Below are positions 8,495 through 15,098 of a DNA stretch of 39,929 bases, one piece after another; positions within the stretch are counted from its first letter, which is position 1, and every line of letters starts with the position of its first letter. The DNA is taken from positions 1 to 39,929 of the IMG/VR virus record IMGVR_UViG_3300032163_000044, one strand, 5' to 3'. The DNA is from a virus. The notes under the pieces are model-generated. The model worked only from the letters and a program-made list of their open reading frames with translations, was not told the origin of the DNA and did no database searches. A program made the position numbers and the translations under genes.

Positions 8495-8966
8495 ACTGCG
8501 CCTCCAGGCGTGCGATCTCGGCGTCGATCTCGGACAAAGCGAGGACCTCGACGCGGTCGGTGGCTTGGCCCGCTTCGAGGCGCAGTTTGTCGATGAGGAT
8601 ACCGACAGTCGTGGCCAGGTCCCTGCAGACCGAGGCGGGCGGCCGGTCCAGCTCGACCTCGACGGGCTTGGCGCCAGTGCCGACCCATGTCTTCATCGTC
8701 TCGCCCATACGGTCGAGCATCTCGGTGGCGCGGTCGAGAAGTTTGACGCTGAGCTCCGCACGCTTCACGGCGCGAAGAGCGTTCGCCGCCTCCGTCGCCT
8801 TTTTCGTGGTAGCAACGCAGACCACGCCACGTTGCTTTGCCCACCTGCAGATCGTGCGCTCACATGGCCGTGGACCATATGCACGGACGGCGGCCGCAGG
8901 ACCATCTGCCCTATAGACGGCGAGCACTGCGGCCTTGAGATCGTCGCTATATGTCGGCGCGTTCAT
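8451..8966 (-). CDS. terS: Terminase small subunit
   Basis: 171 residues, ATG 8966 after GAGGG. The N-terminal 50 residues form a helix-turn-helix (YSDDLKAAVLAVYRADG ... ERTICRWAKQRG), typical of small terminases that bind the packaging site. The middle is helical (AELSVKLLDRATEMLDRMGE) and likely oligomerises. The C-terminal EIDAEIARLEAQFAN helix overlaps the TerL start by 44 bp and would contact TerL. Placement directly before TerL supports the call. Confidence 0.88.
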   Translation of the reverse strand: MNAPTYSDDLKAAVLAVYRADGPAAAVRAYGPRPCERTICRWAKQRGVVCVATTKKATEAANALRAVKRAELSVKLLDRATEMLDRMGETMKTWVGTGAKPVEVELDRPPASVCRDLATTVGILIDKLRLEAGQATDRVEVLALSEIDAEIARLEAQFANSPDGTGSAPAS

Positions 8967-8975
8967 GCCCTCACC

Positions 8976-9386
8976 TCACCACGCCCGTCCGCCTGCCGGT
9001 GGCACAACCTCGGCCGGCAGGTAGACGTAGCCGCCGGTGTAGCGGATGCCGACGATCGTGAGGCGCCGGCGCAGACGCCGCACGGCGACCCACACTTCAC
9101 GTCTGCGACAGAGCGGCACGCCGAGGGCCTGACAGAGGTGGATGGTCTCGCCGGGATGGGCGCGAAACAGGCGCTCGAGCTCGGCGTCAAACGCGGCGTC
9201 GGCGGCGGGACGGTAGTCGCGGCGGGTACGTCGGCAGGGCGAGCAGACCAGGACCCCCGCGGGCTCGTCGTCGGCAAGGACGCAGCCGCAGAGGTTACAG
9301 CGCCGCTTGCGGCGGTGGCGGAGACGGCCGCCGCGCCTTGCGGTTGTCACCGGCCGTTCGCATGTCGCTGTGGCTGGCACACTCAC
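8976..9386 (-). CDS. Zinc-ribbon plus winged-helix protein
   Basis: 136 residues, GTG start at 9386 sharing GTGA with the stop of the 42-residue gene. Residues about 29-50 hold CNLCGC ... CSPC, a four-Cys zinc ribbon. The rest resembles a winged helix: FDAELERLFRAHPGETIHLC, then REVWVAVRRLRRRLTIVG and GGYVYLPAEV as the wing. DNA binding is likely. It lies immediately before TerS, so it may be a late regulator or packaging accessory; no function is proven. Confidence 0.68.
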   Translation of the reverse strand: MSVPATATCERPVTTARRGGRLRHRRKRRCNLCGCVLADDEPAGVLVCSPCRRTRRDYRPAADAAFDAELERLFRAHPGETIHLCQALGVPLCRRREVWVAVRRLRRRLTIVGIRYTGGYVYLPAEVVPPAGGRAW

Positions 9387-9511
9387 AGCGCCGGCAGCTC
9401 GTGCCGCAGTTCCTGCGTCCAGACCCCGCGAAGGAGCCAGACGTGCAGGCGGCCGTGGGTCCGCATCTGGAGCCAGATGCCGAAGGGGGTGACGAGGGGG
9501 AGGTAGCTCAT
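9383..9511 (-). CDS. 42-residue hypothetical protein
   Basis: Begins ATG 9511, overlapping the HNH stop by 4 bp (ATGA), and ends at 9383, overlapping the next gene's GTG. The peptide is rich in Trp, Leu and His (MSYLPLVTPFGIWLQMRTHG at its start). Double coupling to neighbours supports translation. No family recognised. Confidence 0.5.
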   Translation of the reverse strand: MSYLPLVTPFGIWLQMRTHGRLHVWLLRGVWTQELRHELPAL

Positions 9512-10185
9512 ACCGGCAGCCGTTCCTGCGCCGCCGCCTGCTCCAGCACCCATGCCTCGTGCTCGCGCTTGAGCTTGGCGATGATGTCTTCGAGGGGCCA
9601 GTCGGCGCAGCCGTTGCGGGACTCGGCATGGAACATCCTATGGTGGTTAGCACACATGGGAACGCATCGATCTAGCTCATCGAGCAGGCGCTCGACCGTA
9701 CCGTTCTTCATGGCTGCAACAGTGTTTTCTTTCTTCGAAGGGTCTATATGGTGGGCATCCACCGCTTCAGTAGAGACATAGCCGCACACACAGCAGCCGC
9801 CCGATTCACGAACCCAATCCGCTGCCGCATCGTAGACTCGCTTTCGATACGCCCTTCCCCGCGCGGCCATTTCGTCTCGGTGCGATTGGCGATACTTCCG
9901 CCCGGCCGCTAAGCAGCTCTCGCGATGGGCGGCCGACCAAGCACGGTCGTACTCCCTGGCCCTTTCTGGGTCTGCGCTCCGGCGTTCTCTCGTTCTGGTT
10001 CGAGACAACGCGCGTTCACGTTCCAGGTTTTCTCGATACCAGGCTTGGTGACGCGCACCTCTACACGCCCGGCATTGAGCGGTCAGGCCATTTCGATAGC
10101 GCGGGTGCGGGTAGAAGAACTCACCTGTCGCCGGCTTCTCCTCGCCGCACTTCGTACACCGCTTGAGGATCGGGACCGAGTCCAT
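9508..10185 (-). CDS. HNH endonuclease, packaging-associated
   Basis: 225 residues, ATG 10185. The N-terminus has a zinc-knuckle pair (CTKCGEEK ... CRACRG). A helical, Arg/Ala-rich stretch with repeated Y/H-R-D/E units follows. The HNH core lies at about residues 150-200: CCVCGY, DAHHIDPSKKEN, CVPMCANHHRMFH, which supplies the His metal ligands and the Cys zinc pairs. Free HNH enzymes beside terminase genes help cut DNA during packaging in HK97-like phages. It is the first gene after attP on the late side. A related HNH gene lies at 21390-21845. Confidence 0.88.
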   Translation of the reverse strand: MDSVPILKRCTKCGEEKPATGEFFYPHPRYRNGLTAQCRACRGARHQAWYRENLERERALSRTRTRERRSADPERAREYDRAWSAAHRESCLAAGRKYRQSHRDEMAARGRAYRKRVYDAAADWVRESGGCCVCGYVSTEAVDAHHIDPSKKENTVAAMKNGTVERLLDELDRCVPMCANHHRMFHAESRNGCADWPLEDIIAKLKREHEAWVLEQAAAQERLPV

Positions 10186-10422
10186 GCCCCCACGCTAGGG
10201 CGCAGGCACGGGCCGCTCTACGTGAGGAATCCCGGCGGCGTGGTGCCCATTCGGCGCCCAACGGACGCCCAGCCAGCCGACCCGCACCCGACAGCGCCGA
10301 CTCACGACACGGCAATCAGCCTGCAAAACGCCCGTTTCGCGTACTGGCCCGACCGCCTGCGCAGGCGCCCTCACGGATTCGAATTCCGTTGGGGGCGCCA
10401 CCTCGAGCCCCGCCGAAGGCGC
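10186..10422. other. Intergenic attachment region
   Basis: About 237 bases carry no convincing gene. The region holds the tRNA-like core described separately and lies between the excisionase gene and the HNH/terminase late genes. Short arginine-rich open frames here are byproducts of GC content. Confidence 0.7.
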
Positions 10423-10434
10423 CTACTTTGCAGG
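10320..10434. repeat. Inverted repeat flanking the attP core
   Basis: CCTGCAAA (10320-10327) and its reverse complement TTTGCAGG (10427-10434) flank the tRNA-like core at about 45 and 27 bases. AGGCGCC also occurs on both sides (near 10363 and 10417). These could be integrase or excisionase arm sites; their role is inferred from position. Confidence 0.4.
10373..10400 (+). other. attP: attP core candidate: 3' end of a host tRNA gene
   Basis: These 28 bases reproduce a tRNA 3' end. ACGGA (10373-10377) and TCCGT (10385-10389) form a perfect 5-bp T-stem around the loop TTCGAAT; TGGGGGC then gives an acceptor strand, followed by discriminator G and an encoded CCA (10398-10400). No matching 5' acceptor (GCCCCCA) or D/anticodon arms lie upstream at tRNA distance, so this is not a complete tRNA. 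A tRNA tail beside int and xis is the classic attP arrangement; integration would rebuild the host tRNA next to the int/xis side. Confidence 0.8.
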
Positions 10435-10668
10435 CGATTCGCCGCCGGGCTTGCCGCCGGGCAGGAGGCGGAGACGCGATTTGGAGCCGACTTGGTGTCC
10501 AGAGAATGAACGAAGCGCCTCCACGTCCACGGCTCGCACCCGCCAATGGCCGCCCGGTGTGCGGAACGCCGGCAACTTGCCGGCTGCGATCCAGCGCGTG
10601 GTCGTAGACTTGTCGACGCCGAGACGGCGGGCGGCTTCGGCGGCGGAGATGAGGCGCTTCTCAGGCAT
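10423..10668 (-). CDS. xis: Excisionase-like MerR-type HTH protein
   Basis: 81 residues, ATG 10668. It has the excisionase/MerR winged-helix pattern: LISAAEAARRLGVDKSTTTR, then WIAAGKLPAFRTPGGHWR, where the recognition helix and wing can be seen, and a basic tail. Such proteins bend attachment-site DNA and steer the integrase towards excision. It overlaps the 53-residue gene by 8 bp and its stop lies 23 bp from the attP core. It could instead be a transcription factor of the same fold. Confidence 0.8.
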   Translation of the reverse strand: MPEKRLISAAEAARRLGVDKSTTTRWIAAGKLPAFRTPGGHWRVRAVDVEALRSFSGHQVGSKSRLRLLPGGKPGGESPAK

Positions 10669-10822
10669 GCTCGATGCGGTGGGCGCGCGTGAGTACCCAC
10701 TCACAGTCGTGTTCGTGGTCGCTGGCGATAGCCGCCCATGCCTCATCGTCGTCGACGTCGGGCACTGGGTCGGGGTCGTGTACCTCGGCGCGGCAGTAGA
10801 TGCATTCGTCGACGGTCGTCAT
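10661..10822 (-). CDS. 53-residue acidic protein with a CxxC pair
   Basis: ATG 10822 has AGGAG well placed upstream. The protein is short and acidic, with ECIYCRAEV near the N-terminus and HEHDCEWVLTRAH at the C-terminus, which could together bind zinc. It lies between another Cys-containing small gene and xis and overlaps xis by 8 bp. No family recognised. Confidence 0.6.
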   Translation of the reverse strand: MTTVDECIYCRAEVHDPDPVPDVDDDEAWAAIASDHEHDCEWVLTRAHRIEHA

Positions 10823-10835
10823 CGTCTCCTCCTTG

Positions 10836-11039
10836 TCAGTACTGCTTGGACGCGGTGCAATCGCCGTAGCAACGGGTGTGGCAGAGCGGGCAGATGTCGT
10901 CGGCGTACGGAGGGAGCGTCTTGCGAGTGGGTTTGCGAGCGGCCTGAGCGGCAGCGATGGCGGCCAGGGTGCGGGCCTCATTGGCCTTGCGGGCCTGGTC
11001 AATCCTGCCGAGTTGAGCGATCCTCTCCTGGTCCGTCAT
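10836..11039 (-). CDS. 67-residue protein with C-terminal zinc motif
   Basis: ATG 11039 after GGGAGCGG. An Ala/Arg-rich helix (RKANEARTLAAIAAAQAARK) is followed by DICPLCHTRCYGDC, a compact four-Cys cluster likely to bind zinc. It is the first gene behind the promoter at 11072-11099 and the head of a short xis operon. Function unknown. Confidence 0.62.
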   Translation of the reverse strand: MTDQERIAQLGRIDQARKANEARTLAAIAAAQAARKPTRKTLPPYADDICPLCHTRCYGDCTASKQY

Positions 11040-11071
11040 CTCCGCTCCCTTCGTTGCTGCCTTACAGTGTC

Positions 11072-11099
11072 AGTATACCCATCGGCGCAACGACTGCAA
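11072..11099 (-). promoter_or_regulatory. Candidate sigma70-type promoter for the xis operon
   Basis: On the minus strand TTGCAG (11099-11094) is followed after 16 bases by TATACT (11077-11072). It lies in the 98-bp gap between the integrase stop and the 67-residue gene, about 33 bp upstream of that gene's ATG. It would allow xis expression separately from int. Confidence 0.6.
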
Positions 11100-11137
11100 C
11101 CCTTTAGCCTGAAGTCTGCCGAATCGGAACGTGAGTC

Positions 11138-12316
11138 CTACGTGACCAGCCGCAGCCCCGGCTCCTTCGTCGCCCTCGACGCCTTCACGAGCGCCTCGTC
11201 GAAGGCGTTCACGGCGGCGCGCTGGAGCTCGGGCACGGCCTCGACGTAGTAGTCGAAGGTGGTCCGCACGTCGACGTGGCCGAGCAGGTCGCGCAGGGAC
11301 TCGGGGTCGAGCAGTTGCCGGGTGGCGAAGTAGGTCGCGTACGCCCTCCGCAGGTCGTGGAGCGAGACGGCCAGGCCGCGGCGGGCCGTGATCTCGCAGA
11401 ACGAGTGGCTCACCGTGTCGGGACGCAGCGGCTGACCGTCGCCCTTGGCGCAGACGTAGCCGGCGTCCGAGTAGCCGGGCCCCGCGACGGCGCGCTCGGC
11501 GTCCTGGCGTTCGCGGTGGGCGAAGAGCTCGGCGATGGTGCTCGCCGGGATCGGGATGCGGCGCTCCCGCCCGGCCTTGGTGTCCTTGACGAACACGCCC
11601 TCGGCCTTGGTCTGTGAGAGCGAGGCGCAGACCAGCGCGACGCCGTGCTCGAGGTCGACGTGCTCCCACGTGAGCGCCAAGGCCTCGCCGCGGCGTACGT
11701 CGCAGGTCAGGCAGAGCAGGGCGACCAGATGGGCCGCCCTGCCGCGGCAGGCCTCGACCGCGGCGACCGCCTCGGCCAATGACGGCGCCGGCTGTTTGAC
11801 CGTGCGGCCCTTCGGCGCCTTCACGCGGCGCACCGGGTTGGTGCGCACGATGCCCATGGCGAGCGCCCACTCGTAGGCGCCGGAGAGCACGGCGCGCTGC
11901 TGGCGCACGGTGGCCGGCGCGTAGCCGTCTCCGTCGCGGCGCCCGCTCTTGAGCTGTGCCGCCTGCCACTCCTGCACGGCGGCGGGACGCAGACGGGCCG
12001 CGAGCAGCTCGCCGAAGACGGGCACGAGCGTGTCGTCGACGATGCCGGCGTAGCGTTCGCGCGTCTTGGCCCCGAGCTCGGCGCCGACGAGGTAGCGCGT
12101 CAGCAGCTGCTTGACCGTCAGCTTGGCGTCGGCCTCCATGCCGCCGCGGATCTCGTCGCTGCGGTCGCCGATCGCGGACAGGGCCTCGGTCCTCGTGCGG
12201 TAGTGCCCCACGGTCTCGCGCCGGGGGCCGCCGTTGGATTCGTCGACGTAGAGCACGGCGCGCCAAGTGACGCGGCCGGTACGCGGACTCGTGCGCTTCT
12301 CAGCGTGGCCGCTCAC
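11138..12316 (-). CDS. int: Tyrosine recombinase (phage integrase)
   Basis: 392 residues, GTG 12316 overlapping the upstream stop (GTGA). There is an N-terminal arm-binding-like domain (TGRVTWRAVLYVDES), a SAM-like core-binding domain (residues about 65-160, LTVKQLLTRYLVGAELG) and a catalytic domain with all key residues in sight: Arg in CDVRRGEAL, His/Arg in SLHDLRRAYA, His in LLGHVDVRTT and Tyr in TFDYYVEA. It integrates the phage at the attP described at 10373-10400. The gene is the last of the long leftward early operon. Confidence 0.95.
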   Translation of the reverse strand: MSGHAEKRTSPRTGRVTWRAVLYVDESNGGPRRETVGHYRTRTEALSAIGDRSDEIRGGMEADAKLTVKQLLTRYLVGAELGAKTRERYAGIVDDTLVPVFGELLAARLRPAAVQEWQAAQLKSGRRDGDGYAPATVRQQRAVLSGAYEWALAMGIVRTNPVRRVKAPKGRTVKQPAPSLAEAVAAVEACRGRAAHLVALLCLTCDVRRGEALALTWEHVDLEHGVALVCASLSQTKAEGVFVKDTKAGRERRIPIPASTIAELFAHRERQDAERAVAGPGYSDAGYVCAKGDGQPLRPDTVSHSFCEITARRGLAVSLHDLRRAYATYFATRQLLDPESLRDLLGHVDVRTTFDYYVEAVPELQRAAVNAFDEALVKASRATKEPGLRLVT

Positions 12317-12558
12317 GGCCGGCAGAACTCGCAGTCGCAGCTGGGAAGATGGTGCCAGCCGTCGGGTTCGTCTATCGGTGGGTGGAGCATGTCGGCGCCT
12401 GTGTTGACAATCCCCGTCTCCGGATCCGCGTCATCAGCGTCGTGCTGAATCCATGCGAACCCGATTCCGGGGACGAACACGCTAAGACCATTGGTGTAGC
12501 TCGTTTCCCATGCGAACCGCCCCGCCTTCTTCACCTGTTCCAGCGTCAGGTCACTCAT
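12313..12558 (-). CDS. Mini-protein, MSDLT/CEFC family copy 1
   Basis: 81 residues, ATG 12558. It begins MSDLTLEQVKKAGRFAWE and ends GWHHLPSCDCEFCRP; the copy at 13191-13421 begins and ends almost the same way, while the middles differ. The 41 bases encoding the N-terminus are nearly identical at DNA level in the two copies (4 mismatches). The terminal C-x-C-x-x-C pattern might bind metal. It overlaps int by 4 bp and the 14-residue ORF by 8 bp. Function unknown. Confidence 0.68.
   Translation of the reverse strand: MSDLTLEQVKKAGRFAWETSYTNGLSVFVPGIGFAWIQHDADDADPETGIVNTGADMLHPPIDEPDGWHHLPSCDCEFCRP
12518..12558 (-). repeat. 41-bp repeat, copy A
   Basis: Matches 13381-13421 with 4 mismatches in 41 bases. 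Both encode the first residues of the MSDLT/CEFC mini-proteins, which points to duplication within this array. Confidence 0.85.
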
Positions 12559-12595
12559 TACAGAACTCGCAATCGCGCTCAAGATAGGCGTTCAC
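12551..12595 (-). CDS. 14-residue micro-ORF, CEFC family remnant
   Basis: GTG 12595 overlaps the stop of the previous gene (GTGA); the product is MNAYLERDCEFCNE and its 3' end overlaps the next ATG by 8 bp. The CEFC ending matches those of the two 76-81-residue paralogs, so it may be a deletion remnant or a minimal functional version of the C-terminal motif. Confidence 0.4.
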   Translation of the reverse strand: MNAYLERDCEFCNE

Positions 12596-12942
12596 ACCGG
12601 CCTCGATGGCATGTATTCCTCCAAGAGGAGGATGGCACCCTCGTCCATCTTGAGGGTGAGGTCGCTGCTGGTCACGGTGTTCCCTGCCCAGACGTGCTGG
12701 TCCCAATTGACCGAGGCCCTCAGGGCGATGCCGGGATGCGCTATGTTCTCGCAATGGAAATGTGTCAGGATGCCGCGTTTGACGATGATCCGCATCTCCT
12801 TGTCGGGCGGCAGCACTGCTGCGAGCGTCCAGTGATCAACCCACCGCCAAGTGAACTCGATGTCGCTGTCTACACTGGAGAGACGTTGGTCGTCGCCGTC
12901 AACGCACCACACACGCCAGGTACTCATCGGATCGTCAGGCAT
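12592..12942 (-). CDS. 116-residue hypothetical protein
   Basis: ATG 12942, overlapping the preceding gene by 8 bp. The middle (RIIVKRGILTHFHCENIAHP ... ASVNWDQHVWAGNTV) alternates hydrophobic and polar residues like a small beta-sheet domain. The tail KMDEGAILLLEEYMPS suggests a helix. It contains a VGQR-free but generally similar layout to the 90-residue protein at 13418-13690 (both carry MRIIV/VRIVL strands). No family recognised. Confidence 0.6.
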   Translation of the reverse strand: MPDDPMSTWRVWCVDGDDQRLSSVDSDIEFTWRWVDHWTLAAVLPPDKEMRIIVKRGILTHFHCENIAHPGIALRASVNWDQHVWAGNTVTSSDLTLKMDEGAILLLEEYMPSRPV

Positions 12943-13198
12943 CGCGGGCCTTCCCTGGGTTGGTCACAGCGACCGTGGGGTTGAGCATCTTCGCAGCCAT
13001 GTCGTCCCGCTGCCACTTGTACTTGTCGCTAGACTGCTGTAGCTTCGCCGCCAGCCGGGCGATACGCTGGAGGGCGCACATGGCGCAGTCTTCTCGGCGG
13101 TCAATGATGCGTTGCGGCTTCAGGTTCTCGGCCACGAGAGCGAAGTCGACCGGGTCGATCCCGGCCTCGCCTAGAATCTCAAGCGGGTCATCAAGCAT
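12935..13198 (-). CDS. Mini-protein, DPLEIL family copy 1
   Basis: 87 residues from ATG 13198. It starts MLDDPLEILGEAGIDP; two downstream-numbered genes (13671-13763, 13756-14073) open with the same DPLEIL.(E/D)AGI motif. The middle has REDCAMCALQRIARLAAKL, a Cys pair beside a helix, followed by a charged segment. It overlaps genes on both sides by 8 bp. Function unknown; belongs to the accessory mini-gene array. Confidence 0.65.
   Translation of the reverse strand: MLDDPLEILGEAGIDPVDFALVAENLKPQRIIDRREDCAMCALQRIARLAAKLQQSSDKYKWQRDDMAAKMLNPTVAVTNPGKARDA
13156..13192 (-). repeat. 37-bp repeat, copy 1
   Basis: One of three near-identical 37-bp blocks (also 13721-13757 and 14028-14064) that encode the conserved N-terminal DPLEIL.EAGI segment of neighbouring mini-genes. 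Confidence 0.88.
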
Positions 13199-13421
13199 GG
13201 CGGGCCTCCTCGCAGAATTCGCAGTCACAGTCGGGGAAGAAGTGCTGCCAGCCAGCGCGCAGAGCTACATCGTCCTCATCCACTACCACTGGCCTCATGG
13301 GACACGAGTCGAACCACACGAAGGCATCGCGAAATGGAAAGTAGACGTACATGCCGCGTGCGTGGAAGGCTACGGCTGGCCGCCCCGCCTTCTTCACCTG
13401 CTCCGGGGTGAGGTCACTCAT
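13191..13421 (-). CDS. Mini-protein, MSDLT/CEFC family copy 2
   Basis: 76 residues, ATG 13421 overlapping the previous stop (ATGA). It begins MSDLTPEQVKKAGRPAVA and ends GWQHFFPDCDCEFCEEARHA. Its ends are shared with the gene at 12313-12558 and its centre differs (MYVYFPFRDAFVWF versus LSVFVPGIGFAWI, the same beta-strand pattern). A small beta domain closed by a Cys cluster is plausible. Confidence 0.68.
   Translation of the reverse strand: MSDLTPEQVKKAGRPAVAFHARGMYVYFPFRDAFVWFDSCPMRPVVVDEDDVALRAGWQHFFPDCDCEFCEEARHA
13381..13421 (-). repeat. 41-bp repeat, copy B
   Basis: Partner of 12518-12558; 37 of 41 bases match. It encodes the start of the second MSDLT/CEFC mini-gene. Confidence 0.85.
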
Positions 13422-13690
13422 CGCCAGATCACCATCAGCTTGTCCGGTGGCAGACCGGCGATCCGGACATTGACCCCGACGTCGCTCGCTACCTGATGAA
13501 CAGCGAGCGTGTCACGCACCGTCCACTCAGCAATAGGGAGGACGATGCGGACCTTGAACGCGTCTGCGTCGTACTCTCCAGGCCAGGGGGCATAGTGCAG
13601 CACATCGGGAGCGGATTCGTACCGACCCGCGAGCCTGAACTTGGGGCTTTCGAGGATGGCCAACAGAGTGTCACGCTGCCCGACGTTCAT
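13418..13690 (-). CDS. 90-residue hypothetical protein
   Basis: ATG 13690 (MNVGQRDTLLAILESPKFRL), starting inside the 3' end of the 30-residue ORF. It has strands such as FKVRIVLPIAEWTVRD and a C-terminal half VNVRIAGLPPDKLMVIW that looks like a small alpha/beta fold; the phrase LPPDK.M.I also appears in the 116-residue protein at 12592-12942 (LPPDKEMRIIV), so the two may be diverged paralogs. Function unknown. Confidence 0.62.
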   Translation of the reverse strand: MNVGQRDTLLAILESPKFRLAGRYESAPDVLHYAPWPGEYDADAFKVRIVLPIAEWTVRDTLAVHQVASDVGVNVRIAGLPPDKLMVIWR

Positions 13691-13763
13691 CCAGTCCCCC
13701 CATCCAAGACTCGTCCAACTCGATCCCGGCCTCGTGCAGAATCTCAAGTGGGCCGTCAGTCAT
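13671..13763 (-). CDS. 30-residue mini-ORF, DPLEIL family copy 2 (truncated)
   Basis: ATG 13763, product begins MTDGPLEILHEAGIELDESW and stops after 30 codons, 19 bp inside the next gene. It keeps the family N-terminus only. Either a decayed copy or a deliberately short peptide; the 37-bp repeat spans its 5' half. Confidence 0.5.
   Translation of the reverse strand: MTDGPLEILHEAGIELDESWMGGLDERRAA
13721..13757 (-). repeat. 37-bp repeat, copy 2
   Basis: Second copy of the block also at 13156-13192 and 14028-14064, with a few substitutions. Confidence 0.85.
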
Positions 13764-14073
13764 CGCGCGCCTCCCAGCGGGCGTCGAGGTCGGGATAGGT
13801 CGCCTTCAGCCACTCGCAGAATAGGGTCCAGTCCATCCATGCCCCGACATTGGTGAACCGATCCACCGCATCGAGCACGGCGAAAAGCGTCGTCTGCTGC
13901 TTCACCGCCAGCCGGGCGAGGGCGAGGATGGCGATATCGCCGCGAGCAATGACCTGCTCGTGCCATGTGGCATCGCCGTCCTCCTCGTGCCACGAACGTT
14001 CCTCGTACTCTGCCACCTCCGGGCACTCGATCCCGGCGTCGCGCAGAATCTCAAGCGGGTCGTCGATGGCCAT
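13756..14073 (-). CDS. Mini-protein, DPLEIL family copy 3
   Basis: 105 residues, ATG 14073 overlapping the previous TAA (TAATG). It starts MAIDDPLEILRDAGIECPE, then an acidic stretch and a helical C-terminal half (IAILALARLAVKQQTTLFAV, WTLFCEWLKATYPDLDA). The C-terminal helices match the ARLAAKLQQ helix of copy 1 in position. No function recognised; a small helical adaptor is possible. Confidence 0.66.
   Translation of the reverse strand: MAIDDPLEILRDAGIECPEVAEYEERSWHEEDGDATWHEQVIARGDIAILALARLAVKQQTTLFAVLDAVDRFTNVGAWMDWTLFCEWLKATYPDLDARWEARDD
14028..14064 (-). repeat. 37-bp repeat, copy 3
   Basis: Third copy of the block at 13156-13192 and 13721-13757; it encodes the DPLEIL motif of the 105-residue gene. 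Confidence 0.88.
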
Positions 14074-14438
14074 TAGTCTACCGCCTCATCGTCAAGCATC
14101 GTGAGTTGTCCGGGCTGGTCGGGTGGCGCATCCTCCGGCGGCCAGGCTGCGGCGGCGCGCAGATGGACGTAGCGGGCACGGCGGAAGGGCGCTTCGTACG
14201 GGATGGAGTAGCCACGCTGCCTGGAGCCCAGCACATTGACACCGAAGCGGCGCAGCATCTGCACGACGTCGCGAACCGCCCAGGAATCGTAGCCCGTGAA
14301 GCGGACCCACTCGCCTACGTGGCGCATGAGCTGGCCGGCGATTACGTCTGGAAAGTCCGGATCGTGGCGAGCCTGATAGCCGGCCGGCGCGAGGTACTTC
14401 GTCTCGGTCACGACGCTCGTCACCGGGCCGGCCACCAA
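14073..14438 (-). CDS. 121-residue protein with winged-helix-like core
   Basis: The segment DFPDVIAGQLMRHVGEW ... SWAVRDVVQMLRRFGVNVLG followed by GYSIPYEAPFRRARYVHLR reads as helices then a beta hairpin, much like a winged helix. The TAA stop is shared with the next gene's ATG. It follows the VRR-NUC gene with a 19-bp overlap. DNA binding is only inferred. Confidence 0.55.
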   Translation of the reverse strand: MVAGPVTSVVTETKYLAPAGYQARHDPDFPDVIAGQLMRHVGEWVRFTGYDSWAVRDVVQMLRRFGVNVLGSRQRGYSIPYEAPFRRARYVHLRAAAAWPPEDAPPDQPGQLTMLDDEAVD

Positions 14439-14818
14439 GAGAACGAGCGCATGAGCAGGTCGCAGTAGACGCGCAACGAGGCGCGCATGTCCTCACCCCG
14501 GAGACGGGCGACGGTCTCGAGATCGTCTCCCACGCCGTCGGCCACGCAGCACGCTACGCCGCGCCTACGCCACTCGATGAGCCGCGCCTTCTGCGCCTTG
14601 CGCACGCGGCCCCGCGGATTGAGCTTGGATGCAGGCTTTTTCATCTCGAGCCAGACCTGAAGACCATGTGGTGACGTGCAGAGCAGGTCGGGGATCCCCC
14701 GCGAGCCGACCCGCACGTCCTCCTGCATGACGTCCACGCTCCAACCGTAGAGGCGAAAGAGGTCCACGACGGCCTTCTGCGCCTGCTTCTCCGTGCAGGG
14801 GATCGCGTCACTGGCCAT
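14420..14818 (-). CDS. VRR-NUC domain nuclease
   Basis: 132 residues, ATG 14818. It fits the stand-alone VRR-NUC family of phages: KQAQKAVVDLFRLYGWSVDV, then GIPDLLCTSP with the catalytic Asp, QVWLEMKKPASK with the E-x-K pair, QKARLIEWRRRGVACCVADG at the end of the core. Members cut structured DNA such as Holliday-like junctions and probably act in recombination or replication. It overlaps the neighbouring genes at both ends. Confidence 0.85.
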   Translation of the reverse strand: MASDAIPCTEKQAQKAVVDLFRLYGWSVDVMQEDVRVGSRGIPDLLCTSPHGLQVWLEMKKPASKLNPRGRVRKAQKARLIEWRRRGVACCVADGVGDDLETVARLRGEDMRASLRVYCDLLMRSFSWWPAR

Positions 14819-15098
14819 GCTCGGCCTCGTATCGGGCGGCGAGGTCGGCTTGGGATTCTGCCAGACGAGCGTATCCCCATCCCTCGGCTACGGCACGAAT
14901 GGCGAGAAGCGATTCGTCGGAACGCCACAACCTCAGTCGCGCCACCTCAGTCTCGAGCCTCTGTTCATTCTTGATAGACTCGCTGAGGGCTCGGAGCGCT
15001 TCCGCCTGTTCCTCGTCCAGGGGGATGATGGCGTCCGCCTCTTGCAACAGCTCGTCCTCGTTCATCCGGTCGATCATCCAGTCGCCCGAACGGCTCAC
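14808..15098 (-). CDS. 96-residue charged helical protein
   Basis: GTG 15098 overlaps the upstream stop (GTGA). Acidic N-terminus (MNEDELLQEADAIIPLDEEQ) and a continuous predicted helix (EALRALSESIKNEQRLETEV). It may start instead at the internal ATG at 15062. No family recognised; it joins two other coiled-coil genes upstream. Confidence 0.55.
   Translation of the reverse strand: MSRSGDWMIDRMNEDELLQEADAIIPLDEEQAEALRALSESIKNEQRLETEVARLRLWRSDESLLAIRAVAEGWGYARLAESQADLAARYEAEHGQ

Noticed and set aside
8976-9653. 225-residue version of the zinc-ribbon protein
   Set aside because: Its first 89 residues overlap the HNH gene and the 42-codon gene and look non-coding; GTG 9386 gives the coupled start.
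10320-10402. Possible complete tRNA gene
   Set aside because: Only the T-arm, acceptor 3' strand and CCA are present; no matching 5' acceptor, D-arm or anticodon arm at the right distance, so it is treated as an attP core.
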